The notes: generated by a model from the sequence alone, not told the origin. Numbered from the stretch's first letter, positions 11,131 through 24,088 are shown. The stretch: 64,000 nt of DNA from Limnanthes douglasii subsp. nivea (GCA_036936605.1 JAUPFV010000005.1:187610958-187674957), one strand, 5' to 3'. Translations and numbers: made by a program.

Positions 11131-12250
11131 TTGGCTGCAGGTCAAGGGTCTACTCAAAACAAACGAGCTAAAAATGAGTTCGACGTTTATAAAATAGATA
11201 GAAATTCTTATCAAAACTACAGAGACCCGGAAGCCGACCTCATGTTTAATGATGATGACCTCAGAGGTGTTAGTTTACCCCATAAGGACGCTTTAACTAT
11301 TCACTTGGACATTAGAGGGGTAATGGTAACCCGAGTACTGGTTGATGGAGGAAGCTCGACAAATATTATCTTCAAAAGCAGCTTTGATCGTATGTAGAAC
11401 GTGGCACCATACCGAACCCACAATCATAAGCCATGAATTGGCTATCAATCCTTGTGCCAAACCTGTACGACAGAAACGTAGGGCATTTTCAGCTGAGAAG
11501 CAAGCTGCTATATTAGTTGAGGTCAACAAGCTCTCGTTTGGGGCATATCTGAAAAGCAAGGTACCCGGTTTGGATAGCCAATCTGGTTCTAGTAAAAAAG
11601 AAGAACGGACAGTGGAGAATGTGCGTGGACTTTACCGATTTGAACCAAGCATGCCCTAAAGATGCTTTCCCGCTGCCAAGGATAGATCAGCTGGTCGATT
11701 CGGCTTTAGGTTGCAAATTGCTCTCCTTCATAGATGCGTACTCATGATACAATCAGATCCGCATACACCCGTCTGATCAGGAGCACACAGCCTTTCAAAC
11801 CGAACGAGGTCTCTATTGTTTTACAGTTATGCCTTTCGGGCCGAATAAAGCGGGGATGAAGAAGTGCAGCACCTTAATACAAAAAAACTGAACGGGATAA
11901 TGAATCACATCTTCCAAGATCATTTGGGGCAACCTCTGGAGGCATATATTGATGATATGATTATTAAAACACATGAAGAAGTGTAGCACCTTAATACTTT
12001 ACATGTCGTTTTTGATCTATTACACAAGTTTAATCTTAAGCTTAACCCAGATAAGTGTTCTTTTGGAGTTGCTAAAGGCAAGTTCCTGGGTTATGTGGTA
12101 AGTCAACAAGGTATTGAGGCAGATCCGATTCAACTAAACGCAATTCTGCAGATGGGACCACCAAAGAATGTCAAAGAAGTCCAATGTCTTACAGGACAGT
12201 TAGCAGCTCTGTCGAGGTTCATCTCATGAGCATCAGACAAGATTCGTCAC
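11131..12250 (+). pseudogene. Tat 1 protease and reverse transcriptase
   Basis: The aspartic protease is marked by RVLVDGGSSTNIIFK (11326-11370). It carries D-G-G rather than D-T/S-G, as is common in this lineage, and its C-terminal half is missing. A deletion joins it to the RT start (KPVRQKRRAFSAEKQAA, about 11460). RT motifs continue in other frames: ACPKDAFPLPRIDQLVDSA (about 11650-11705), LLSFIDAYS, and the catalytic YIDD at 11945-11956. The connection region (GKFLGYVVSQQGIEADP) is at 12080-12130. Several frameshifts and stops occur, and a 25-bp ectopic copy replaces the conserved ATYQ region near 11856-11880. Confidence 0.86.
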
Positions 12251-12254
12251 TTTT

Positions 12255-13010
12255 TTGAAGTATTACATGAGCAAAATGCTAACAGATGGGGAGACAAGAT
12301 ATCTAAACCTCGAAAATCTTGCTTTGAGCTTGGTTGTCGCAACTCCACGAATAAGGCCGTACTTTCAAGGGTATATTATTACGGTACGAATATCATATCC
12401 TTTACGAACAGTATTGCAAAAACTCGTTATTTCTGGCAGGTTAACAAAATGGATCATCGAGCTCAGCGAGTATGACATTCGTTTCGAACCACGCGTAGCT
12501 ATAAAGGGACAAGAAGTTGCAGAATTCTTAGCAGAGTTCAACTCATCCAAGAAAGAACAGGATGAGATAAATGACGGACAAGTGGTTGAGCTCAACCAAT
12601 GGATCATTGAAGTCGATGGTGCATCTTCTACAACAGGAGAAGGTGCAGTTATTATAATCAGAACTCCAAGTGGGGAGGAGGTCAAACAAGCGGTACGCTT
12701 TAATTTTCCGGTAACAAATAATGCTGAAGAATATGAGGCTGCCCTTTGTGGCATGAAGTTGGCTTTGATATGTGGAGCTCGAAGTATCAAGATCAGATCT
12801 GACTCTCAGTTGGTGGTAATCAGGCACAGGGTCTTTATGATATCAGGCAAGACGATATCAAGGAGTATCTTGTGATACTTAAGGAGTATGAGTCTAAATT
12901 CACTAACGTGTCTTATGAACAGATCACACAAAGGGATAATTTTGCAGGTGACACTTTAGCTAAGGCTGCAGCTTCAGGAGACCATCAAACAATTTTCCTC
13001 AAATAACTCC
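12255..13010 (+). pseudogene. Tat 1 dual RNase H region
   Basis: The first RNase H keeps only its end (YYMSKMLTDGETRYLNLE). Its front half is deleted, judged from the direct junction with the RT connection at about 12250. The second, archaeal-type RNase H domain follows (12600-12900) with the catalytic pattern WIIEVDGASS, NNAEEYEAALCG and IRSDSQLVV. Two RNase H domains in series are diagnostic of Tat-lineage elements. The frame is open from 12255 to 12875, then shifts. Confidence 0.82.
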
Positions 13011-13019
13011 CTGCGACAG

Positions 13020-14261
13020 AGCTCATATCAGCAGCTGCAACAGCCAATTCAATCACTAATGATGATGAATGGCGGACTTCATACCTCCAATACTTGAACC
13101 AAGGAACATTTCCTATAAGTAAAAGTGAGGCTCGCGCATTGCAGATTAGAGCAGCCAAATACTGTGTCTTTAACAATATTTTGTATAGGAAAATCTCAAC
13201 CAGACCTCTACTCCGCTGCCTTGACCGTGTTGAAGCTACTTCTGTATTGATTGATTTGCATTCAGGAGAAGCATGGGCTCATTATGCACACCGAACACTG
13301 ATTCGTCGTTTTCTTCTCGATGGGTACTATTGGCCTGAGCTAGCGAGTGACGCTGAGAATTTAGTATTGCAATGTCACAAATGTCAAGAATATTCGAACA
13401 CACAGCACAGACCCAGCGAACCCATGCAGAATATCCCTGTCCCATGTCCGTTCGATAAATGGGGAATATATCTGGTGGGTCCTTTGCCAATGGCCACATA
13501 GAAACGACAGTTCCTCATTGTTGCAAGGGATTACTTTTAAAAATGGGTTGTGGCTAAAGCCATTTAGCCCTGTTGGAATTCCACGGATTATAATGACATA
13601 TAACGGCCCTCAATTCCAAAATTAGATCCTTACCAACTTCTGCAAACGATATGGTATTCTCCAACATTTCTCTACCCCTTATTACCCTCAAGAAAACGGA
13701 CAGGTCGAGATGACTAACAGAAGACTATTAAAAGGGCTAAAGAAGAAGGTGGAAAGAGCTAAAGGCAAATGGCCGGACAAGTTAGCAGAGGTCCTATGGG
13801 CGTACATAAGAACCCATCGCTCCACAACAAGCGATACACCATTTGCTTTGGTATACGGGGCGGAGGAAGTTATTCCAGCAGAGGTCATAATACCGAGCCA
13901 TAGGATTGAGCACTACGAAGAGGAGACAAATCTCAAAGCTAGATCAACATCCCTGGATCTGATAGACGAACGAAAAGATCAGGCTAGAGTCCGAACAGAA
14001 CAGTATCAAAATCTTATGAGGGGACACTTTAATTCTCGTCTGAAGCCGCGTTCGTTCAAGGTGGGAGATTTAGTTTTAAAGAATGTGTTTCAGGGCTCCG
14101 GTAGCCGAACAAGTGGCAAGCTATAGCAAAACTAGGAAGGCCCATATTCAGTTATTTCAGCAGGGCACCATGGCGCGTATAGATTAGCAGATCAAGATGG
14201 TCGAGCACTCAAGTATCCTTTGAATGTTAATCACCTAAAGTTGTATCACCAAAATGTTTAA
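13020..14261 (+). pseudogene. Tat 1 integrase
   Basis: The zinc-binding H2C2 part reads LHSGEAWAHYAHRTL and LQCHKCQE (13255-13392). The core begins DKWGIYLVGPLP. The first catalytic Asp, expected after WG-I/M, is Tyr (TAT, 13469-13471). A stop (TAG, 13499-13501) follows. The second Asp region (NGPQFQ-like) lies near 13600, and the Glu region is QENGQVEMTNR (13690-13722). WPDKLAEVLWAY follows. The end of pol is readable as GAYRLADQDGRALKYPLNV, and the stop is at 14259-14261. Confidence 0.86.
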
Positions 14262-14879
14262 GATGTAAAGATGCATGCGCTCTTTTTTCTCTCTGATGGC
14301 GCGAAGAAGTTTTTTACTGAGGCATCTAAGAACAAATCTTTGAATTTTTCAATATAAATTATGCTTTCGTCAATGAGTGTTTGTGAAAGTTTTATCCTTA
14401 TAGCTAGCGAATGGGTCAATGACCACGCCATCTTTGGCTACGCAACGGACCACACTGAGTCCAGAATAAGTATCTATAAACACGAACAGGTTGATTGGCC
14501 ACGCCTACGGGTTACGTAATGGCCATATTGTGCCTATACTTTGTACTGGGCATATTAGCGAACTAGTCAAAAACCAAGTCTGAACAGACTAAGCAATAGG
14601 GTCTGCAAGACCTCGCTACGGTTATGCTATTATGACATAAGTTGTCTAAGCTACGCAATGAGCCCTACTGAGCTCGGGGTTATAAGGATCTTCAGAAGCT
14701 CAGCAAACACATACTCCATAATTGACAACAACTGTCTATAGGAATAACTAAGGTAAATCATGCATCAACTCAAACATGCTTTAAATAAATAAAACCAAAT
14801 ATTGTAAGTAGTACGACAAGTTAATATGTTTAACAACAAAAACAAGGAAATTAATCCACTAGAACAATGGTGGTAAATA
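14262..14879. other. Tat 1 region between pol and antisense ORF
   Basis: Non-coding DNA, less AT-rich than the surroundings, with loosely repeated GGCCACGCC / GGCTACGCAA stretches that do not form a clear array. It corresponds to the 3' untranslated region of the plus-strand transcript. Confidence 0.6.
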
Positions 14880-17297
14880 TTACTTAGAACTACTGGGTGG
14901 AAGTTCTTTGGAATGGTCAACAGAGGTATTAGTCTCTGTGTTCGTGTGAGGGTCCACGATCGAGCTCGGTGCTGCAGACTCTGCAAGATGGATAAGAGAA
15001 CCCAGGTTCATACCAGGATTCAAGGCTATTAGTTCTGCAATAGCATTCTTGTTTTCCTTGGTAATCATATATGTTGCAACGGTAAACATTTGCATTTCTC
15101 TTTCTTCAACAACTGCTTCTACCTTTGCTTGACACTGTTTCCGCTCTCGTTCGAGCTGGACATGCTCCTCTTCCACTACTTTGCTCAATTTTCTCACTTC
15201 AGCAGTCAGAGCTGCAATTCGGTCTGCTTGTTCCTCCACCATTTCCACCTGACTGTTGGTCTGATCTAGCAAGTTTGCGTTTTGTACCTGCAGATCGTTG
15301 TTCCTCTTTAACAAATTCTTGTTCTGGTTCAGCACCAATTTGTGACTTTCGGATACAGTGGCTAGCCTCTGATCGCTGCACTTCACAGTCTCCTGCAGGG
15401 AAGCAACTACCTTTTCCAACTTAGACTTTGCTTCAAAGGATTCATGCTTGAAGATCTTGGCTGAGCTATGTGCATGCCTCAAACGGATGACCTCGGGAAT
15501 GCTGTGCTTAGCTGAGCCAAAAAACATGGCTTCGGGTTTCCATTTCTCTATAGCAGCTATGTCAGCATGGGACATATTTTGATAGCCAAGTATAAACGAG
15601 TTATGGTGCATCTGTGTACAATCAAGAAAGTTAGATGTAAAATTTTCAAATCTTTGACTTAACATGTGCATAATTTGGTGAGTCTTACCTCGATCGATAG
15701 TTCGGCTTGCCTTTGTAAGAGCTCTGCATTAGACATTTTATCATCATACGACAAGTCGGCGTACCTACAAAGCTGATCGAACATATATGAGGAAGGGCGA
15801 GGAATTTTCACTTTTGAACGCTCTCCAACAAGCATCCTTTGATGGCTGGACTCGGCTGCTTTGTCACTATTATTATTCTTTTCACTGGTTTCCACTGAAG
15901 GTGCTCGATTTTCGATAGAGGAGCTCCGCACCAGTTGTTGAGCTCTCTCTGTTTGAGCTGAGGGCGCCTGTTGCTTTTTCTATAGCATCATCGTTATTTC
16001 CTGCTCCAGTTTCCTCTAGGTAAATTATCTCCTGAGTATCTTGTAAAGTTTGTTCTTCACCAACTCGTGTTGTTGTGGGGTCGAAGGGATGACCTCCTTC
16101 CTTTGAATTAGCTTCAACACCATCATCTTCGTCTATGAGCTGAAATCTCCTCGTGGTTAGGGAACAACATCTACAATGACCTTTTGCTTTTTATTCCTCC
16201 GCGTATCAAGAGCGCCAGAAAGGGTTTATTCATCTTCATCTTCTCTTTTTGTTCAGGTTTTAGAAAGTTGGGTAGCTTCAGGTGCCTCCAGTGCTTCTTT
16301 TTTATTTTGCTCGACAGATTTTCCTTTGTTTTTTACGATATCATTCCCTTGTTCACAAGAGGCAGCAGGAGCAGAGGATTAGTCCCCAATTTCACCAGCT
16401 TTTCGGGTGACTTTAGGCACGACAAGCCAGACGACAGTGTTGTACTTCTCTTTCTTCTGTGATACTGAGCTCGGAGATTGACCACAATCCTGATTTCAAG
16501 TAGTTATACTGGGTGAACATTCGCTTGGGATCTTGCTGCCAAGCTTCAAAAGCTAAACTACTAACTCTGATCAAAAGGTTTACGTAGTCTAGTGGTCTCC
16601 CTTTTTTCCACCAGCTCTGATCGGATAGCGCACCTGAAAAGAAAAATAGATATAATATTTTAACGGAGCTCGTACAAATCTTTATCTACTGTGAACTAGT
16701 ACTATTTACAGTTTTTCTTCCATTTCTTTCTAGTTAAAGGTTTAATGTGGGGGTGCTATATTCCCAATTAACCGACACAAAGACGAAATAATTTTTCCAG
16801 TTTCTATCAGAGGTAGGGAGTTCAACAATTTTATTAACTCCTTTAAAGTGGGTGTAGAAGAAAGAGGTCTTGGCCAATTTTGTTACATCGGTACCAGATA
16901 GTAGGTCTGCTAAGCATATTTCAGTGTTTAGTAAGCGTGAGCTAAGGACTATGCTGAGCAACAGTCTCTAACCATTCGCAGACATTTGCGTAGGGAAGAT
17001 ACCGAGCACACTGAAATAATCGCGAATGATCTCGGACAGTGGTAGCCTCAACCCCCAGTCAAATAAAGAAGTGAAGAGGCATGTCTCTGATAGGGATGTT
17101 CGCCTAGACCAGGAGTCCTAATAGTCACATCCTCAGAGATATTACATATGTCCCTGAGGATGGCGATTACATCGTCGTCTAGGTTAGTGTACTTACAGAC
17201 TATATGAGAAAAGTAATTTTTCTAAATCATCGTTGTCTTCATACAAGGGCTCCATAATTTTGTCGACTTTACTCTTCGTTGCCCTTTTTAGTGCCAT
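14880..17297 (-). pseudogene. Tat 1 antisense ORF (transposase_28-like plus coiled coil)
   Basis: The gene starts at 17297 (MALKRATKSKVDKIMEP). A domain at 17092-16950 reads WGLRLPLSEIIRDYF and then GIFPTQMSANG, matching the 'putative gypsy type transposon' (transposase_28) motif. The expected Trp after SAN-x is a TAG stop. A further block (16961-16734) follows. The C-terminal part is open in two long frames (15931-15659 and 15671-14880) and is a heptad-rich coiled coil with many Glu, Lys and Gln residues. Antisense ORFs between pol and the 3' LTR are known in Tat/Retand elements, but their function is unknown. Stops and frameshifts interrupt the first half. Confidence 0.75.
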
Positions 17298-17843
17298 TGT
17301 TTTTCTACAAATTGCAATTAGGTAAGGATATGAATAAGAATGACTATGATGGTGAGGGCATGTGATTTAATTTTGGGAAACACCTACTAATAGAGGTTCG
17401 AAACCTTAAATCTAGGGTTCTCTCCAGTATTCAACATAAAATGGTTACTTGATAAAGAAATGTGTTACCTGGGTAATAACGAAGAAGATTACTACAAGGA
17501 CTTTGGTTGAAGATGGAGAGAGTTTTCCAGCAATGTTCAAAGCATTTTTTTTTTAAAATTTGTGATTTTTTCTAGTGAAAGGGTATAATAAGTGTTTAAG
17601 TGACTAAGGATTTTCACATAGGCGTGTCAATCGTGATGTCGTTAGTTGATTGAAAGTTACGCCAGAAAACTGAATCGCCAAGATGTATTTCCAAGAAGCG
17701 GCGATGTCAAAAACCGTCACTTGCATCGACGACACGTGTCAGAAAGTGACAGACGTGAGACAGTTCACATTATTATGTGGATAAAGTAAGGAATTTAATT
17801 AATGTTTTAATTCACATGCTTATTACTATTTAATAACCCTATA

Positions 17844-17858
17844 AACTAGGGGGAGCCC
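17844..17858 (+). promoter_or_regulatory. Polypurine tract (Tat 1)
   Basis: AACTAGGGGGAGCCC lies immediately before the 3' LTR start. It is the expected primer site for plus-strand DNA synthesis. Confidence 0.6.
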
Positions 17859-18673
17859 GGATATGGGGTATTCCCCCAAATAAGTACGAGCACGAGCAGG
17901 AGTAGCACGAGCTTGGATTATGACAAACGATGAAGAAAAGGACAGGCTATACAGTGCTGGTGAGCTCAAACAATAGCGTGGACGAACTCAAAAGTGAGAA
18001 CGAGAACGAGGATAAATAGGCCATTGATGAGCTCAAGGCATATCGAACTCATTATAAGATTGAGCTCGAAGACAAATACAGTATTGATGACCTCAAAAAC
18101 AGATTGAACTCGAAGACATTAGGGAAGGAGTTGATCGACTGGATTAGGAGCAAGATGAACAGATGATCAAGACTAAGTGAGGACCTAAACGAAGATAAAC
18201 TGAGCATGTGACCAATGAACTCGAGCTCTGCAGATCTGATTGCGTTTAAAGTAAAGCTCAGCTCGGCTTAAAGTGGATTAAACTTAGCATGTTCTTACTT
18301 GTTATATAAACGCACGTTTTGACCCATGAGTCAAACCGTGTTAGTTATTTGTTCCATGATTATAGGGATATTGATATTAGTGGGATAGTGGCGCTTAAAG
18401 CGCGAACGTCTGTAACTGCCCACTAATCTTTGTATTATAAATAGGGAAGACCTATCTACGAATAAATGGATCTTTTTTGGCTTATCTCTTTCTTGACTAA
18501 AACACTGAAGGCTTTACTGTAGTAGAACTTGTTAGTTCCTTAAGAAGATACTTGTTGGCAAAAAGATACTCACTCTATTTCTTCACTCAAGAAATCAAAT
18601 TGATCGAGTTCGCTAGCTTCTGACAGAATCTGCTATTGTGAGAAGTTAAATCTTTACCAAGATTGACTCTTCA
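17859..18673 (+). repeat. 3' LTR (Tat 1)
   Basis: This LTR of about 815 bp starts GGATATGGGGTATTCCCCC (TG degraded to GG) and ends ...GACTCTTCA. Its first 431 and last 118 bases have counterparts at 9506-9937 and 9388-9505. It contains TATATAAA at 18303, TATAAATA at 18436-18443 and AATAAA at 18461-18466, consistent with promoter and polyadenylation signals. Confidence 0.88.
18436..18443 (+). promoter_or_regulatory. LTR TATA box (Tat 1)
   Basis: TATAAATA inside the 3' LTR is the best consensus core promoter motif there. A second candidate is TATATAAA at 18303. Confidence 0.5.
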
Positions 18674-19537
18674 ATCTCCCGAAACTTAACAAAAGTCCAT
18701 TTCCTACCTCTTTTTCGTATCCTCATCACTAGCTCGCTGACAAAAAAAAAAAGAAATCAACATCCGAAAAAAAATCAAAACCACCAAAATTTAACATTCT
18801 ATGACTAATAAACTCTCTATTTTAAGCTATTTGCTTTCTAGTACTTTTAAATAAAAAAATTAATTTTGATTGAAAAAAAAATGAATCCACAAATACACTA
18901 ACACAGTCCAATTATGTCAATTAAAAAATCGAAAAAAAAGTTTAGAACACGAAAATAGAATCAATATGTACGATCTGGCTTCCAGTTGGGATTTGTACAA
19001 GTACGTTTAATGTGCACCAATCTGTTTTGGTTGTTAGGGTCCACCAGCCCTGGATATTCTTCAAAATCCTACTAATAATTGTGTTGGTGGTGGACACATG
19101 AATAATAAAATCTTTCTATTTCTTTCCTGCTGATGGAATCTAACACGGTTTCAATCGGACAACAAATCATAATAAACAATTGTTTATTTGATCCGAGTTT
19201 TGTGTTATCCTTAATATATACAACTACTGGGATCTGATTTAGATTTAACCTGTTTTTAAAGTTTTATATCATTTTGGACTAAGTTTTTCGATTTTTTTTT
19301 TATTTGCACTGGGTTGTATCGGCATTCCCGAATTATATATTTTATTTGGATAAAATTTATAACCAGACGGAAAATCTAGAATTTCAATTTACAAATCTAT
19401 CACAACATTTATAGTTGGATGAATACAAATAGTGGAAAATGTAATTTATATTTTTTTTCAAATAAATAATATGTTGAACCTAGTTTAGCTTGGTAAAAGA
19501 CGATATTAACATATAAGTTTTGATAAGTGGAAAAAAA
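18674..19537. other. AT-rich spacer
   Basis: Non-coding DNA between Tat 1 and the LINE. It is A-run and T-run rich, and no gene, LTR or tandem array is visible. Confidence 0.7.
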
Positions 19538-19554
19538 TTAAAAATATATTTATT
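19538..19554. repeat. LINE target-site duplication, left
   Basis: TTAAAAATATATTTATT here matches TTAAAAATATGTTTATT at 25726-25742, 16 of 17 identical. The two copies bound the LINE exactly. Confidence 0.88.
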
Positions 19555-19580
19555 ATTTTTTATCAAAATGATTGGATCTC

Positions 19581-19586
19581 TTTATT
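19581..19586 (-). terminator. LINE polyadenylation signal
   Basis: AATAAA on the minus strand lies about 25 bases before the short A tail that abuts the target-site duplication. Confidence 0.65.
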
Positions 19587-20017
19587 AATTGTTTTGAAAG
19601 ATTACACAGCCCAAAGGTCTATAATATATTGGAGGGACTAAATAAAATTTGAAGAACAATTAAACAATTTGGCATCAAAGCCAATTCACACAGAAACAGA
19701 GACTAACAATCAAACTCAATACTCCAAGCGAATTCTTTAGCCAAAACAAACCCCAACCTCAACGAGGAAATACAGTCGTCATCATATTCCATCTTCCCAA
19801 CAATAAACCTTGAATAAAGCAGAAACTTATAAGCAGAAACAAGGAGCCGAAATTAAGACGACGATTGATTCAACTTCTTCCACCACCGTAGCTGAGGCAG
19901 AAATCAATACAAGCACTTGAAACCGAAACAAAAGAAGCTTGAAACTTCAGAAAGAATTGTTGCACTCAAAAGAGCTCAGCAAGCAAGAAGATCCAAGCCC
20001 AGACTTGACGAAAACAA

Positions 20018-23000
20018 CTATCCAGCATGTTTACAACAGGTAAAAGATCCTAAGCTTTCCAGGAACACTATGACCCTTAAATCAGTAGGATAGTTATCAT
20101 TAGAGTAGTCTAGATTCATACCTGAGTTCAGAGCATGCTTAGCTAGCCAATCTGCATCAGCATTTTGTTCTCTATACATGTGACAAAGAGACATTGTAGA
20201 GGTTATCAATTGTCTAAAACATCTAACAATTGGCTCAAGGTACCAAGGAGCTGTGCCTTTCATAATCATTTCAGTAAAAATCATCGAATCCGTTTCAATT
20301 TTCAGAGAATTTATTTTCTCTCTGTGACACAAAAGAAATCCATCGAGAAGAGCTTTACATTTAGCAGCAATAGGACTGTAATGCCTATAGATCTTTTTAA
20401 AAGCTAAAACTAATTCTCCCTTCTAATCTCTTATTATACCTCCACCTGAAGCTTCACCTTTAAAGTTACAAGCCCCATCAATGTTTAGCTTGTATTTAGT
20501 TTTCTTTGGCAAATTCCATTTAAGAGATATAACAAGTCTAGGCTTATTTAAGTGGTTAACACAACCCAGATGAATAGCATTTGTAGTATCCTTACCCGAG
20601 TGCTTCCTTTTCAAAATATGACTCTCATCCAAGGAAGTAATGACTGAGATAATATAGTCGATCATATTTTGAACAATGATCTTTATATCCTCATGCTTGA
20701 CCCTTTTCTTGTATTCCATATGACCCAAGTGATAACCACATGGAGGATAGTTCTTATCTGAATGTCTTTAGAAGTAGACCAAAACCAGTTTCTGAGAAGA
20801 TGTTGGTAGGACATGTCTATGTTGATAGGAATTCTGAATGTAGTGGCAAAATAGACCCAAGTTTCCCAGACTATGTTACATTGAACAAAAACATAAGCCA
20901 AAGATTCTGAGTTTTCACAGAGCTGACATTTTGAAGCAAGCTGAAATCCCTTCTTCTGCATAGTAGTATCAATAGGTAACTAGTTTTTTTATCACCCTTC
21001 ACGTTAAAAAAGAACATTTCTTGGGGATTATTGAGTTCCAAATCTTGCTATAAAGATTTGATTTGTTAGATTTAGTTCTGATACTTTCCCAAGTATTTTT
21101 AGTACATAAATCACCAGTTTTAGACATAGCCCATCTTATCTGATCTTCACTCTTGTTCAAGTTTATTTTGCAGATTTTTTCTATTGTATTTTCATAAAAA
21201 TAATTTCTCAAATCATCCACCTTCCATCTTCCATTTTCCCAATAGTTTTCAGCCAAATTAGGAATGTACCAAGTTCTATCATCTAGAGAGTCTAGATTGA
21301 TGAATGGGTTAGTAGTACATCATCTGTCAATCTAAAACTCAATATTACCTTCACCAACATGCCAATATATCATCTTCTCAGCTTTGTCCCTCATCGTGAA
21401 CATCCTGCTCCAGACATTAGGTTTTCTTCTAGGAATAGGAACTGTAATAGGATGCAATTTCTGCCAGTATATTGACTTCATCAAATGAGACCAGATTGAC
21501 TTTGGGTCTATGAAATTATACCATATCTTGTATGAAAAAGTATCTTGCATATCCACCATCCTTCTAAGCTTTAAACCCCCTTCCTCATACGGCTTACAAA
21601 TTTTAACCTAAGAAGATTAGGAAATAGCTCTGCTACTATCCTTGAAACCCCATAAAAATTTATTACAATACATTTCAATTCTATTGATAGTTGATTTAGG
21701 GATAACTGAAGACTGCATTGTGTAAAGGGAAATTGTGTTCAAAACATTTTGTACTAAAACCAATCTTCCTTCAAATGACAATAAAATGCTATCCCATTCT
21801 AGAATATTTGTTCTGATTTGCTGAACTAAGTCCTCATAGTTAGGATTTTTTTATATTTGTACTAATAGTGACTCCCAAGTATTTCATTGGTAACTTACTG
21901 TGCTTGAAGTTGGAGATCTACTCAAGTTTTTTAATTTTGTTTTTATCCATGTTTGAGGCAGTATAGAATTTAGACTTCTTAAAATTTATTTCCTGAACTG
22001 ACATTTCTTTATAATGATGCAGGAAGTAAGTGATCTTGTTAACAGCAGACGAATAACTATTACAGAAGAGGTATGTACATCTCCCTTCTGTTTGATTAAA
22101 CCTTAAAGCAGGGTAGTTATCAACTAGCTTCTTAAGACCTCTGAGTAAGTATTCCTCAACAATTATAAAAAGGCTTGGAGATAACGGATCTCATTGCCTT
22201 AAGCCATTTGATGAATTAAAATAACTATTGATTTCCCATTAACTAGAACCGAGAAGTGATTATTCATAATAATCTTGCAAATGAGATTAGTAAACTCTCT
22301 ACTGAACTCAAAAGCAACTAGGATCTTTAACAAAAACTTGTGAGAAAACTTGTCAAAAGCTTTAGAAATGTCAACCTTTACCCTAAGATTCCCACCTCTG
22401 GTTTTGGTATTGAGATCATTTAAGAGTTCCTTGGTGATTAAAATGTTGCCATAAATGCTTCTTTGCTTTATAAACGCAACTTGCTCTAATTTATTAATTT
22501 AGAAACGATTCTGCTAAAGCTAGTAGTTAGACTAATGGGTCGGTAATCTTTCTAGCACTTTGGAGAATCAGTCTTAGATATAAGGCATATGGAAGTAGCA
22601 TTGATTCCAGAGGGTATCAGATTTCCCATAAAAATATACTTGACAACATCACAAAGATCCTTGTTGATTATAGACCTGCAATGCTTGAAAAAGAAGTCAT
22701 TGAACCCATCAGGCCCTGCAAGACCATTAAGATTCAGAGAGTTAATAACAATTTTAATTTCATCATTGTTAGGCAGAGCCATTAGCTTCAAGTTATCCTC
22801 CACAGAAACAAGCTTTGAAATCATATCAATGAGATTGAAATCATCATTAGAATCAACGTCTCTGGCAAGGATATTTTTGAAGTACATCTCAGCAAAGTCA
22901 TAAATACTCTTCTTATCTTCAATCCAGTTATTATCATCCCAAATTCTGTGAATGCTATTTTTATTTCTTCTTCTTTTTCACAAAATTATGAAAAATCGCA

Positions 23001-24067
23001 GTGTTCTTATCCCCATCTTTGATCCAATTGGCATGAGCATTTTGGTTCACTAGCATTCTTCTATTGCAAAGAGCTCCATGTTATTACTCTTAGCTTTCTC
23101 CAGAAGCAACTTATCTTCAATGGTATTAGTGGTTTGATAATTTAGTCTCTCTGAATTGAATTTCATCTTCAATTTGATTTATAGAACTGAAAACATTTCC
23201 AAAAATGTTTTTATTCCAGCTTTTCAAATCATACTTCAACCTCTTCAGCTTACTCTAGAATCTAAATATTGCATTGCCTTGAATTTCAATATCCCAGCTT
23301 TTACTGATCATTTCCATAAATTCTTGATGCCTAGTCCAAATATTCAAAAATTTGAAGGAAAGCTTCCTCTGCTCATTATTATTATTATTATTATAAAGGA
23401 AGATAATAATAGGAGCATGATCCGAGCAAGTCCTGGAGAAATGTTTGATGGCAGTGTTTTCAAAATAGTTCAACCAAACATTGTTGTACAACACTCTGTC
23501 CAAATGTATCCATTTCCTCCCATTGGTCTATGTGTATTTGTTCCCATAGTAACCTGCATCATTAAGGTGACATTCGATCAAAACAATTATTAAAATTCTA
23601 TGAGATTTTAATAAAATTAGAAATGTAAGCTAATTGATCATCAGCGTTCAGAATAGAGTTGAAATCCCCATTAAAATCCACTCTCGAGTGTCTTCATCAG
23701 AAGCCTTTAAATTCTCCCAAAGATGAAGTCTTTGATCCCTTCTGTTCTTGCTATTGATCACCAAAACTCTGAAAATTTCAAGATATTGGGAATGTTTGAC
23801 GTTTAAGTGAAGAAACTGATCATTATCTACCAAAACCTCCACATTATAGTCAGAACTCCATAGCACCCAAAGCTTATTATTAATGTTTCCTGTAAAGCCA
23901 TCAAAACCCAACTTCTTAGCAATCATAGGAAGCTTATTAATAGACTTCAAAGGTTCTTGCAAAGCCATTAATGAAATGCCTTCATTTTTCTTAATAGAAC
24001 TGAGTCTTGTGAGAGTCTCATTGTTACCAACACCTCTCATGTTACAGTTCATAATTTTTATAGTCAT
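20018..24067 (-). pseudogene. LINE ORF2: endonuclease, reverse transcriptase, zf-RVT, RNase H
   Basis: The start MTIKIMNCNMRGVGN (24067) is the usual APE-type endonuclease opening, with LMALQEP close behind. RT begins near 22890 (LNLNGLAGPDGFNDFFFKHC) and includes a GLRQ-stop-DPLSPSLF motif near 22180, where Gly has become a stop. The catalytic F-A-D-D box is missing: YLF joins directly to CNSYSSAV at about 22062-22072. A zinc-finger-like CQLCENSESLAYVFVQC (zf-RVT, 20961-20683) follows. RNase H includes YKLNIDGACNF (near 20480), IETDSMIFTEM (near 20290) and the C-terminal NADADWLAKHAL (near 20150). Total span is about 1350 codons, a normal length for plant LINEs. Multiple frameshifts and stops are present. 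Confidence 0.88.
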
Positions 24068-24088
24068 TTTGAAAGAGGGTGAACGGGA

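Larger units (their letters stand above)
9388..18673 (+). mobile_element. Ty3/gypsy Tat-lineage element 1, degenerate
   Basis: Plus-strand gag and pol (9946-14261) are followed by a minus-strand ORF (17297-14880), a polypurine tract and an 815-bp 3' LTR. The order, two RNase H domains and an antisense ORF carrying a transposase_28-like motif are typical of the Tat/Retand group. At the 5' end, LTR pieces occur in the wrong order and no primer-binding site is visible, so this end is rearranged. All coding parts carry stops or deletions. Confidence 0.88.

Noticed and set aside
15125..16462. Plus-strand open frames opposite the Tat 1 antisense ORF.
   Set aside because: They are rich in Ser/Leu/Phe, as expected from the complement of a Glu/Lys-rich coiled coil. 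The minus strand has the coherent protein.
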